Below are positions 9,343 through 17,730 of a stretch of DNA of 31,387 bases, piece after piece. The stretch spans positions 298,467 through 329,853 of the forward strand of contig CACRSC010000036.1 in assembly GCA_902651635.1 (NCBI GenBank), in the 5' to 3' direction. The notes below the pieces were generated by a model. That model was not told where the DNA came from. It worked only from the letters and a program-made list of their open reading frames with translations, and searched no databases. Both the position numbers and the translations under genes were made by a program. This stretch comes from Mastigamoeba balamuthi. Its lineage: Eukaryota > Evosea > Mastigamoebida > Mastigamoebidae. Position 1 is the stretch's first letter, and each line of letters begins with the position of its first letter.

Positions 9343-11534
9343 CAGATAGAGACGTTGTTGTCCATGGCTGCTGCCCCTTGGGCATACATCAAGAGTGTGC
9401 CTACTATGAGATATGTATAGTATTGTCGGAATTGGATTTGTGATATCATGGCTAGAATGAGCATGGGTCCCACTGGGAGGTTTCTTTGTTTGGTGTGTTT
9501 GCGGGGCTCTTGGGGGGCTGTGTTTGTCGGGGGGTGATGTGGTCTAGGGACGTGGTGCTTTGTCATCTGGGGGTCGTCGTTGGTCACTCTGTAGGTGGGC
9601 CATGCCTCCTGCGCCTGTTTCTGCTCACCTCGCACTCATCTGTGTGGCCTCAGTGAGATGCAGTCAGTGGACGGGTTCATATGGGCTATGGTTGTACCAT
9701 GTGGGTAAGTGGTGGCTTCAGGGTAGCCCGGTATGCAGATGTTGGTGGACTCGTTGATCTGGGGCCATGTGTATTCGATGAATACATCTTCTTTTGGGTT
9801 TGTGCCCATCCAGGTGATGTCATATGGGCGGTCTTCGAAGGCCCAGTTGATGGTGTTGCACAGCGATGCTCCAAGGCAGGTGCGAGTGTTAAGTTCCACT
9901 TTCCATATCTCGCTGGGGTACAGCTTGTTTTGGTATGCAGTCACTGCGTGTACTGATGCCCGTGGGTCGTTGTTGGTCTGGCAGACCAGTTGGAGGATCG
10001 TCATCCTGTCAGTGAACGTAATTGCCCAGCTGTTGGCGTGGGGTTCGATTCTGATGATGTGGGTCTTGGCTGGCTGGGCCCATGCGTCAGTGAGCTCTCG
10101 TGGGCAGGGTTTGTGCTTATCGGCGTGTAGGACATAGACCGCAAAGGGAATTCTGGCCTCCGTGAGGATCCATAATTTTGTTTCTGGCAAGTAACCCTCG
10201 GCCCTTTGTGCCGTCTCAATCTTCTGACACTTGCGGTACACTGCTGTATTGGATGCTGTTTTTACCAACATACTCTATGAAGGCCGAATTTGCCATGACA
10301 TTGATTTTATATGTCTCCCAGAATAGATCAAGGAGTTCTGTCCCCACCATAGCTGCCTGGCGTGCTTCTTGTTCGTGCGATCTTGTGCCTGCCACAAGGG
10401 TGATTGCTTCCTTCATCATCGTCTCATGTACCGCATCTTCTATCACTCTCAGTGGTGCTAGGGGCTCGCCGGATAGGCTATCGATTGATCTCAGGCTGGG
10501 GGCGGGGTCCGTGTAGCGGTCATCCTGTGCAGGATTGAGCATAGTGGCTTGCCCCCATGTGGCAACTGTCTTGTTCAGCCACGGTGCTGAAGTGGGCTGG
10601 TAACTCGAGAGTGGGAGTTGATCTTTTCCCTTGCTTGGGCTTGATTGGGCTCTGGATGGCAATGTCCGTTGTGTTGTGCAGGCTGTGCCCAGCTGTAGAC
10701 CGTCTGCGGCCAGCTCTTAGGGGCACTGTCTCCCATAGTGCAATGTCATCTTGTCCGTCAATGTGGAGAAGTGGGCTACCAGGGCGGTTTCGTCCAGGCA
10801 GGTCAGCTCTGCTAGTTTCTGTTGCGGGGTTCGTCTGTCTCTACTAGCATGTGCACCTGGATGAGGGCCAGGAGGATCTCTATGTCTAGTGTGTCAGTCG
10901 TGGGGCTCAGAGCTGGGGTGTTGTCCTTTGCTGGTGCGCTACAGGCTTTGGGCTGTTGTTTCTTGGTATCGCTGTCCATTTGCATATGGTCTGCATCATG
11001 CATCAGCTGGCGCTGACTCCTCACGTGGGCATTATGTCGGGGGGGGGCGTCAGTCGCCGCTGGGGGGCCTGCGGGTGGAGTCTCCTCCATGCTTCGGCTG
11101 GTGTGCACTGCTGTGTCTTTGTTTGCACTTTTTGCCGCCGTTTTATGGTATGTGTTCTTCAGTATTTCCGGGTGTGGGCTGGGAAATTTCTCGGAAAGTA
11201 AGGCAGAGCTGAAGGGGCCAGTGGATGGTTTGTGTTGTGTTCTAGTGGCGGCATTGGCTGCGGGCCCAGAGCCTTGTCTATGCTGTGATGCAGTGGGACT
11301 GGGCCCTTGGTGCTGGGCTTTGTGGGTAGCGGTCTTGTTATGACTTTGTGTAGGTGACTTTCGGTCTTGGGGGGGTGTTTCGGTTGATGTCTGGTTTAGG
11401 GCGCTGCGGGGCATCACTTCATGGGCCATGGGCGTGCCCAGCCCTGGGGGGTGTTTGTGGGCATGCATGTGGGGTAGTGGGGGGGAGGGGGGNGATGAGT
11501 GCCGCCGTGGTGAAGACCATGAGTGCCAGGCCAA
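9343..11534 (-). pseudogene. LINE 5' region: ORF1 and N-terminal part of ORF2
   Basis: Reading from the 5' side, 11534-10812 encodes a long Pro/Thr/Ser/His/Gln-rich disordered stretch. 10726-10216 encodes a charged helical segment, and 10271-9636 a more globular stretch (PETKLWILTEARIPFAVYVL, later SWAITFTDRMTILQLV) that could be an RRM-like ORF1 domain. 9635-9343 continues with a Pro-rich linker and a hydrophobic segment (YYTYLIVGTLLMY), ending MDNNVSI at the nested transposon, where TSWNV resumes beyond it. Frame changes separate all four stretches. ORF1 proteins bind the element RNA. I cannot tell whether ORF1 and ORF2 were one or two frames in the intact element. Confidence 0.55.
11493..11493. 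other. Single N at a poly-G tract (assembly joint)
   Basis: An N follows GGGGGGGAGGGGGG within the LINE 5' region. Unlike the other three joints, I see no duplicated block around it, so sequence may be missing here. Confidence 0.8.
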
Positions 11535-11654
11535 AGATCTGCCAGGTTGCCGATGCGGGAAGCCAGGGCCACTGCGCTGTGCAGTGGTGCCCGTGGTACA
11601 CCATTGAGATATGCGCGGGGGGGTCTTATTCCATCGGGGGAGAAAAAAGACTCT

Positions 11655-11671
11655 CCTCTGACGATCTTGGA
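11655..11671. repeat. Right target-site duplication of the LINE
   Basis: CCTCTGACGATCTTGGA, one mismatch from 1294-1310. It lies at the end of the P-loop helix reading frame of the myosin-like pseudogene. Confidence 0.7.
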
Positions 11672-12330
11672 GGTGGCGATCTTGAGGAGGAGGTGCTTGC
11701 AGAAATGAGTCTTGCCGCTACTCGCAGTCTGCGATGTGAAGCACACTGTCAGGGCCTGGTCCACCCTGGAGGAATTCCACATGGTCGTGCCTAGCACGGC
11801 CTCAGCCTCGAAGTGTTGACAGAGAGCATCAGCATCGCCAGCCTCTGCCCATTGGCATCACGTAGCTGGGATCCTCTGATAGTAAAACAGCTCTCTGAGA
11901 GTGGCTGCAAAAGGCTCTGGCGAATTTTTCTGTGGGTCAAGATGTATGAGGAGCTGGCCATTAAATGGGCTGCCTGAGATGAAATGATACAAATGTGTGC
12001 CCAGAGTGAGAAGTCGTGAGAAACCCATGCCTCTGACTGAGTCGCAGCATAAGGACGTCATTATAAGCATTTGCCCTTAAAATTTTCGACTTCCAAGCAT
12101 CTGGCCTGAGATTTTGGCTGAAGGGGAAAATCACTTCACAAAATTGCTTGGTGAACCCTCTGCCATCCCAAACGACCTGTACCCAAACAAAACCTCCCCC
12201 AAACCCACGGACACAGATGTGTGCTCCTCTGGCATCCTCTTCCCCAATTGCAGTGTTACCGCAGCATGCAAAGAGAGGGCATAAGGAAGGGTGTGCAAAT
12301 TGTAAAAATGGATCTCGTCTTTAACACGTC
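11655..12330 (-). pseudogene. Myosin-motor-like pseudogene, N-terminal part
   Basis: The minus strand from about 12330 reads a segment with FVWVQVVWDGRGF, like the SH3-like start of a myosin head. A frame change near 12040 then leads to THLYHFISGSPFNGQLLI and HLDPQK (cf. 'iYTyiGsiLiavNPyk'). After an in-frame TGA near 11868 comes a segment with CQHFEAEAVLG (cf. 'PHIFaiAe.A'), then QALTVCFTSQTASSGKTHF and the helix CKHLLLKIATS. The last part matches the order and spacing of the myosin P-loop GESGAGKTE and the helix after it, but with SQTASSGKTH in place of the consensus. The LINE then interrupts the frame at its duplication. With a stop, a frame change and an insertion, it is a pseudogene. A very divergent kinesin- or other P-loop ATPase is an alternative. 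Confidence 0.4.
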
Positions 12331-12340
12331 AAGCATGTTG

Positions 12341-12766
12341 CGGCGCATAGCAGAGGCTTGCATAGTGGTGTGTAGCGAATGGTCAAACTATGCACCACTA
12401 TGCAGGCCTTCACTACATGCCGCTATGTAAGGTCCGCTACAGTGCATAGCGGAGGGTGCGTAGCAGTGCGTAGTTCTACCATCCACTACGCACCACTACA
12501 CAGACCTTCGCTACATGCCGCTACATAAGGTCCACTACAGTGCATAGCGGAGGGTGCATAGCGGTGCGTAGTTCTACCATCCGCTACGCACTGCTATGCA
12601 GGCCTCTGCTACATGCTGCTACGCAGGGTCTGCTACACTGCATAGCAGAGGATGTGTAGTGGCGCGTAGTTCTACCATCCACTATGCACCACTACACAGT
12701 CTGCTGCTACGCGCTGCTACGCAGGGTCTGCTACAGTATATAGCGGAACCATTTACTACAGGCTAG
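12341..12766. repeat. GCTAC repeat array A (98-bp period)
   Basis: About four units with an exact 98-bp step: the block GTTCTACCATCC starts at 12473, 12571 and 12669, with a diverged unit before at about 12375. Each unit is full of GCTAC/GTAGC pentamers in both orientations and holds a hairpin GTGCGTAG...CTACGCAC (for example 12466-12473 with 12486-12493). Comparing units 2 and 3, I count over 20 differences and only one transversion. No reading frame is evident. Confidence 0.9.
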
Positions 12767-12819
12767 GCTGTTCTCCTTCCTGAATCAATTGCAATACATA
12801 TGAAATGAAATTGAATCGA

Positions 12820-13510
12820 TCAATCATTGTTTTTGGTATCATTATGAGAGAGGGAGCAGGCAGCTTCAATCTGGGGGGAGAGTCTGTTCATAATGAACAG
12901 AAAGGGAAATTCAGTGTGTGGTGTGGGACCCTGCTGCTGCAGAAGCAGGCACAGGAGCAGCTGCTGCAGCCCAGTCTCAGCATCAGGTGTGATCTCGTCC
13001 ATCAGGTCCATGGTCTCGAGAACAGCCTGAGAGCTGGTGCAGGTCGTGCTGTGTCTGGGTCTCTTGGTCCTTATCATGCATGGGGACTCTGCACAGGCTG
13101 AGCTCGTCCTGCCCCTCCTGTATAAGTGTTAGTAACCAAAATATAAGGACAGGGGGCACTTATGACTCATTGAAGCACTCAGGCTGGTCCTTGTACAGCA
13201 GGGCATAGTTGACCTTTGTTCACTGCTCTATAACACAAATGTTAGAGTGTTTTAAAACAGACAATGAAGAGAGAAGGGACCCACCAGTTAATCAGTTCAC
13301 AGAACATGGCGGCATTCAGTATGTGCAGGTCCTTGATGCCTGCTCTGATGTCTTCAAACGTGCAGGGCTGGGCTGCCTTCTTCTTCAATGGCATGTGGTT
13401 AAAGGGGGCCAGCAGCTCACGTGTCCTGCCTTACCTCAGGCCTCTGAGGTCGCAAAGGCAGTCATTAAGCCCCTCACCTCCATCCCACGATTTCACTTAG
13501 AATAAAACCT
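12820..13510 (-). pseudogene. Minus-strand exon remnants of an unknown protein
   Basis: Several protein-like pieces lie in order on the minus strand: KSWDGGEGLNDCLCDLRGL with a possible donor GTAAGG near 13440; then MPLKKKAAQPCTFEDI, IRAGIKDLHILNAAMFCELI and a possible donor GTGGGT near 13285; then VNYALLYKDQPECFNES and a stop near 13160; and, further on, SSQAVLETMDLMDEITPD with a Gln/Leu-rich helix (about 12900-13020). The pieces do not join in one frame with convincing splice sites, so I treat them as decayed. A similar motif (LDDLTMLEEMSPENVW) occurs on the minus strand at 30720-30790. The region lies between repeat arrays A and B and may belong to the same mobile element. I do not recognise the family. 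Confidence 0.35.
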
Positions 13511-13815
13511 GTGTGCAGTCGGGACACAAAAAAAGCAAATAACGTCATCATTGACATCATTAACACCTTGAAATAGTGCTGCTACAGTGCGTAGCGAAGG
13601 GTCCACTACACACTGTAGCAGAAGTACCTATGTAGCGGTGCATAGCGGAACGTGCTATAGTGTGTTCCGCTATGTGCCACTATGCAAATAGTTCTGCTAC
13701 AGTGCGTAGCAGAGGGCCTGCTACACACTGTAGCAGAAGTGCCTATGTAGCAGTGCATAGCAGAATGCACTATAGTGCATTCTGCTATGTGCCACTACAC
13801 AAATAGTTCCTTCCA

Positions 13816-13852
13816 CTACAGTGCGTAGCAGAGGGTCCGCTACACACTGTAG
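13816..13852. repeat. Hairpin in array B, unit 3
   Basis: A 14-bp stem CTACAGTGCGTAGC pairs with GCTACACACTGTAG (one wobble or mismatch) around a 9-base loop. The same structure recurs in units 1, 2 and 4. Confidence 0.8.
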
Positions 13853-13866
13853 CAGAAGTGCCTATG

Positions 13867-13916
13867 TAGCGGTGCATAGCGGAACGCGCTATAGCGCGTT
13901 CTGCTATGCGCCGCTA
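13867..13916. repeat. 50-bp palindrome in array B, unit 3
   Basis: Centred between 13891 and 13892. Inner arms GCATAGCGGAACGCGCTA and its near-complement match at 17 of 18 positions, and the outer TAGCGG/CCGCTA extends the arms to about 25 bp. It is strong enough to form a cruciform. Units 1 and 2 have the same palindrome with substitutions on both arms. Confidence 0.85.
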
Positions 13917-13980
13917 TGCAAATAGTTCCGCTACAGTGTGTAGCAGAGGGTCCGCTACATACTGTAGTGGAAGTAGCATA

Positions 13981-14597
13981 TTGAGAAAAATTATTTCACC
14001 GCCAGGGTTTGAACTACCGTCCCCAAAGAACAAAGTAAACACTTCTCCGCTTACACTATCAATCACTATCTCATCTAAACTATGTTTTATACTTCACGGC
14101 ATGCTCACAGACATTACTTAACCACAATCCAATGGAATCGATATTCAACACTCGGAAGCTCATCTTTGTTGTCGTTCAATGCAAAAACCAATTTACATTC
14201 CATTTATTCACAACTTTATGCTATGCCAAAACCGGATTTATTAGACCACATTTGATAAAATCTAGTTATGAATTTTTAAGTGTACTTGATCAAGACTGTT
14301 ATTTGAATACATGACTGGTTGTTAGGAACTGGAATATATCTATGAATATAGTAATAACTACATTGCATTTGAACCACCTGCCTAAGTTATGTTTGCAGAA
14401 CCACTCAGTAGTGAGCATATTAATCAGGAAACAGGGGTTTATCAAATAGTTGGCCAAATTTAATAAACCCTATCTATTCCTTTTTTTCCCTCTAAAGCTA
14501 TATCTTTCTACTAGATCTTTGATTTCATAAATGTTTATTCATAAAGCAATAAATGTACATGTACAGTTAGGTATGGCCAGAGGCTACTGTTCTTTTT
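13981..14597. other. AT-rich intergenic stretch without a supported gene
   Basis: About 600 bp, markedly AT-rich, with only short frames. Its left edge holds a tRNA-promoter-like pair on the minus strand: an A-box-like segment (complement of 14054-14068) and a B-box-like GTTCAAACC (complement of 14006-14014). No clean cloverleaf follows, so I do not call a tRNA. The right end is probably the 3' flank of the minus-strand acidic gene. Confidence 0.5.
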
Positions 14598-15065
14598 TCA
14601 GCACTGGTAGTCAGCAGATGCTGGATGTTCTCGGGCCTGCTTGCATCTCTCCTCTAAGCTGCTCTTTACCTTCTGCAGCTCTGCCCTTCTCTTCTGGTAC
14701 TCTCTCAGTGTCTGCACACTGGTCTGGGGTGTTGTCACACAGTCATACTTCGGCTCCATTGAGCACACATGCCTGATGAGGCTCAGCTTCTTCTTCTGCA
14801 GTGACAAGCCGTCCTCTCCCTCTTCCACCTCGCTGTTCTCTGATGAGCTGAACGAGCTTTCCTCCTGTTCGAGCTGGCTGCCTAGGCACAAGGCAGCTGT
14901 TCTCTGCCTGTCTTCTGCCGTTTTCCCACAACGACCCTTGTCTTCTTCCAGCTGTGGTGCTTCCTCTTCATGGGCAGTCCTCAGCTGCTGTCCCTCATCC
15001 AGCATGCCCTCCATTGCTGCCTTGACCACTATGGCAGCAAACTGCCTGGACTGGCTGATGTGGCT
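14598..15065 (-). CDS. Acidic coiled-coil protein, 3' exon, unknown function
   Basis: The frame is open from just after a TGA at 15066 to the TGA at 14598 (about 155 codons). It lacks a good ATG at its 5' edge (the first ATG is at 15014), so it may be a downstream exon entered at a CAG near 15055. The start (SRQFAAIVVKAAMEGM) is helical. A Glu/Gln-rich region, a Ser/Glu-rich acidic patch (SSFSSSENSEVEEGEDG) and a Lys/Arg/Glu-rich coiled coil near the C-terminus follow. The composition recalls accessory proteins of DNA transposons or chromatin-linked proteins. It lies between repeat arrays B and C and is transcribed away from the HTH/DDE gene at 15810, with array C between them. The partial exon at the right window edge has a similar acidic Ser-rich patch. 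The family is not recognised. Confidence 0.5.
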   Translation of the reverse strand, partial: SHISQSRQFAAIVVKAAMEGMLDEGQQLRTAHEEEAPQLEEDKGRCGKTAEDRQRTAALCLGSQLEQEESSFSSSENSEVEEGEDGLSLQKKKLSLIRHVCSMEPKYDCVTTPQTSVQTLREYQKRRAELQKVKSSLEERCKQAREHPASADYQC

Positions 15066-15295
15066 TCACTCTTTCTTTGCTGCTCTTATATTGTTATTAA
15101 TGTGATTTGAATTGAATAGTGTTCTCAATAAAATACCTCTGATGTTGCCTCGACACCATCTGTGCACAAGGCTTACCTGCTGTGGCTTCCTGAGAACCTG
15201 CTTTCCTCTGCATTACTGCTCACCTGTCTGTCCAGCTAGCTCAGCACACAAATGACGTAAACTAAAATGACTAACTGCCACTGAATCACATAGAC

Positions 15296-15680
15296 TTCTG
15301 CTACATGCCACTATGCAGCCTCCGCTACACACCTGTTGCAACACAGCCTTTCACTACACTCTGCTACATGGGGGTCTGCTACGTGCCGCTACACCAATCC
15401 TCTTCTACATGCCGCCCCATATGGGTCCGCTACGTGCTGCTACACCAATCCTTCACTACATGCCGCTACATGTGGGTCCGCTACACACACGCTACACACA
15501 TGCTCCGCTACATGCCGCTACATGTGGGTCTGCTACGCACCACTACAACACATGCTCTGCTACATGCTACTACACACCTTCTGCTACATGCTGCTACGCT
15601 TTTCTGCTTTCGCTACAGTGCGTAGTGGAGATCTGTGTAGTGGCATGTAGTGGAGTTGCTTCTGCTACAGAACATAAACG
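15296..15680. repeat. GCTAC repeat array C (51-bp period)
   Basis: The block GGGTCYGCTAC starts at 15372, 15423, 15474 and 15526 (steps 51, 51 and 52). The flanks hold further degenerate copies of CCGCTACATGCCGCTACATG. Most pentamers point the same way (GCTAC on the plus strand), unlike arrays A and B. It sits between two divergently oriented genes, 130 bp upstream of the ATG at 15810. Confidence 0.88.
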
Positions 15681-15809
15681 TGATCGATGTGAAATAGAAC
15701 AGCAAAGTGGCGGGAGAAACGGTCAATGTATCGAAAATAACTTTACCCTCACATTCGCCGTTTAAATTCGGAATTGTCATATTTGGAACTGACGAGTTTG
15801 GAAAACAAG

Positions 15810-17730
15810 ATGCCTCCGTACAGCAAGCACCACAAGCTTCTTGCTGCTCTTGGACGGGCTGCAGCTGAAAAAAGAGCAAGCTCAGGACGTCCTGTGATGA
15901 GCAAGGAGCAGAAGACGAAGAAAGAGGCACTCAGGGCACAGAATTCATGCCCTGCTGATCCTCCAAGGGTCCACAAGAAGAAGAACAAGAAGCAACCTTC
16001 AGAAGTGCCAACAACACCCTCCAGTCCACTCAAGGTATGGCTGAATTCTCTTTATTCTATTCTGACTGTTGTAGCAGAAGGAAGCAACAACCAAGCCCCT
16101 CGAAAAGCTTAAGAAGTCGGCCCAGAATGCTGTCTACAGAGAGGCAGTTGAGGTCCTTGACAAGCTCAGCAGAGGCAACTCTGTGTTGTTGCTGGAGATG
16201 CCTCTATCCACCAGTTGTTGTGCCTGACTGTGGGCTCAGCTTCTCTGCCAGAGGTTCCACATGACCACAGGACCCGACCCCAAACCTGTCTTCGAACATC
16301 TTGGGAAAGCTGGGTCGGAGACAGAGAAGGCTCTGACATCTCTGGCACTGTTTCCTGACGACACCTTGGCCGACATTGCCCACAGAACAGGCCTCAGCAC
16401 CAGCACTTTGAGTCATGCTCTCCAGAAGGTATGGTTGTCAGCAACTGTCCTCTCTCATTCCTTCAAGGTTGCTTTTGAGGAGGAGGAAAACGAGGAAGCA
16501 GAGAGAGAAGAGAAGGAAGACGAGCTGGAGGCTGAGGGGGATCTCGACTCTCACTTTGCCTCTTGGCCAAACAGTATGGGCCCTTTCCAACCCCTTTCTT
16601 AATTCTCACCCTTGAACAGCCTCCAAGGCACAAGAGCTGCAATCGTGGATCAGAGAGAATGCAGAGGTTCAGTCAGGAAAGAAGACTCTGCGCTTCTCTA
16701 CCTATGGGACCTTTGCCAAGGCTTATCTCAACTATTCCCTGGACGTGGAGAATCCCTATTGCAAGTCAGGATTCATCAAGCTGATGCACAGTGGCTGTGT
16801 TCGTCTGGCAGTGTTCAATCATTATAGTTGCCCCCTGTGTTGTGGAATCAGGCTCAAGGAGAGGGCAAACGAGGAGATCACAGAAGAGGAGAGACAAGGG
16901 TTTGAAGAACACCTCCAGTTGGCACGGGAGCACAGGCAGGCACAGAGGGATATCAAGACAGTACTCCAGCCAGGAGAGCTGCTGATTATCATGGACTCTA
17001 CAACCTTTCACGAGGCCCCAGCACTCAAGGGGCTCCAGGATCTCAACTGTGCTGTCTGGGGGCTCAAGGATGGTGCGTGGACCCATTTTGACCTCTGGTC
17101 CCAGGCTTCACATGACTGGAAATTCACGAAAATGGGATTGGAGACCCTTTGGGCCGAGATCAAGCGAGCTGCTCCCAGAATTCGGCTTAAGACAGTGTAT
17201 TTCTGGACTGATGGTGGATTCAAGGTCGTGAACATCATTCACTCTCTTCTTGGCCTTCAGATGGGTAACAGAGCTTCTTTAAGCGATTGACCACATCACA
17301 GGCAATGATTTCTCAAGACCAGGGAAGGAAAGTTCGGGTTTGCTTCGACCTTTATGCTCCTCACCACAGTCACAGTCACTCTGTCTGTGATGGGCATTTC
17401 GGGACTGCAAAGCAAAGGCTGTGCAAAATGAACATGGGAAGGGTGGTCTCCAAGCCAGAGCAGATCGTTGCTGCTCTTGAAAGGTATGGCAGTAACACTC
17501 TAACCTCTCTTACTGGTCTCTCAGTGTTAAGAACACAAAGGTGATTGCCCTGGATGCCTCTGCAATCTATTCCATTACTTCTCAGACAGTCAAGGAAGGG
17601 CCTTGAGTCTCATGTCAAGAAGAACTACCACTTCGAGTTTTGGACAAACCCAAATGTGGTGTCCTGTGCAGTTCAGACCAGGTCAGAGATCACTACCAGT
17701 GGAAGAAGCCTCAACTACTTCTTATTCTGA
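15810..17730 (+). CDS. HTH/DDE-like transposase with mini-introns, family unassigned
   Basis: The ATG at 15810 opens a Lys-rich N-terminus. Introns with a GTATGG donor are visible at 16035-16077 (43 nt), 16429-16467 (39 nt), 16574-16619 (46 nt) and 17484-17524 (41 nt). Three of these have lengths that restore frame; the 39-nt one is frame-neutral. A helix-turn-helix (DTLADIAHRTGLSTSTLSHA) is followed by an acidic patch, a Cys pair (YSCPLCCG), then an RNase H-like core: LLIIMDSTTFHEAP (first Asp), VYFWTDGGFK (second Asp), and FDLYAPHHSHSHSVCDGHFG, which resembles the 'HGKg.cDG.GG..K' block of many invertebrate and protist transposon proteins. Odd points: an in-frame TGA near 16225 (perhaps inside another intron), an unresolved frame change near 17265-17305 and one extra G near 17590. 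The last two are single-base problems that could be sequence errors. Arrays A-C may be its binding sites. Confidence 0.6.

Larger units (their letters stand above)
1311..11654 (-). mobile_element. Non-LTR retrotransposon (LINE) with APE endonuclease, RT and RNase H; inactive copy
   Basis: The element reads on the minus strand: 5' end near 11654, 3' end near 1311. In order it holds a Pro/Thr/His-rich ORF1, an ORF1 globular segment, an APE-type endonuclease, a reverse transcriptase, an RNase H domain and a C-terminal CxxC...H...C segment, followed by a G/C-homopolymer-rich 3' region of about 1 kb. The presence of RNase H points to the I-like group of LINEs, but I cannot place it further. It is flanked by a 17-bp target-site duplication. 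The copy is dead: at least four frame changes, CGA-to-TGA type stops (for example near 3080), and a nested DNA transposon at 7426-9342. Removing the two duplicated assembly blocks and the nested element leaves roughly 7.3 kb, a normal LINE length. No poly-A tail is evident; the 3' end is T/A-rich. Confidence 0.88.
13577..13980. repeat. GCTAC repeat array B (115-bp period, palindromic units)
   Basis: There are three full units and one partial unit: the block CTACAGTG[CT]GTAGC starts at 13582, 13697, 13816 and 13931 (steps 115, 119 and 115). Every unit has a short hairpin (stem CTACAGTGCGTAGC with GCTACACACTGTAG) and a longer palindrome centred on CTATAG. Units 2 and 3 differ at about 15 positions, all transitions. 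The array ends just before an AT-rich stretch. Confidence 0.92.

Noticed and set aside
9343-11534. Independent host genes instead of LINE ORF1
   Set aside because: The segment lies inside the target-site duplications and runs in frame order into the endonuclease once the nested transposon is removed.
13981-14120. A genuine tRNA gene
   Set aside because: The B-box-like sequence is present, but T-stem and acceptor stem do not pair.
12341-15680. CRISPR-like array
   Set aside because: The repeats are tandem, internally palindromic and diverged, with no unique spacers of constant length; the host is eukaryotic.
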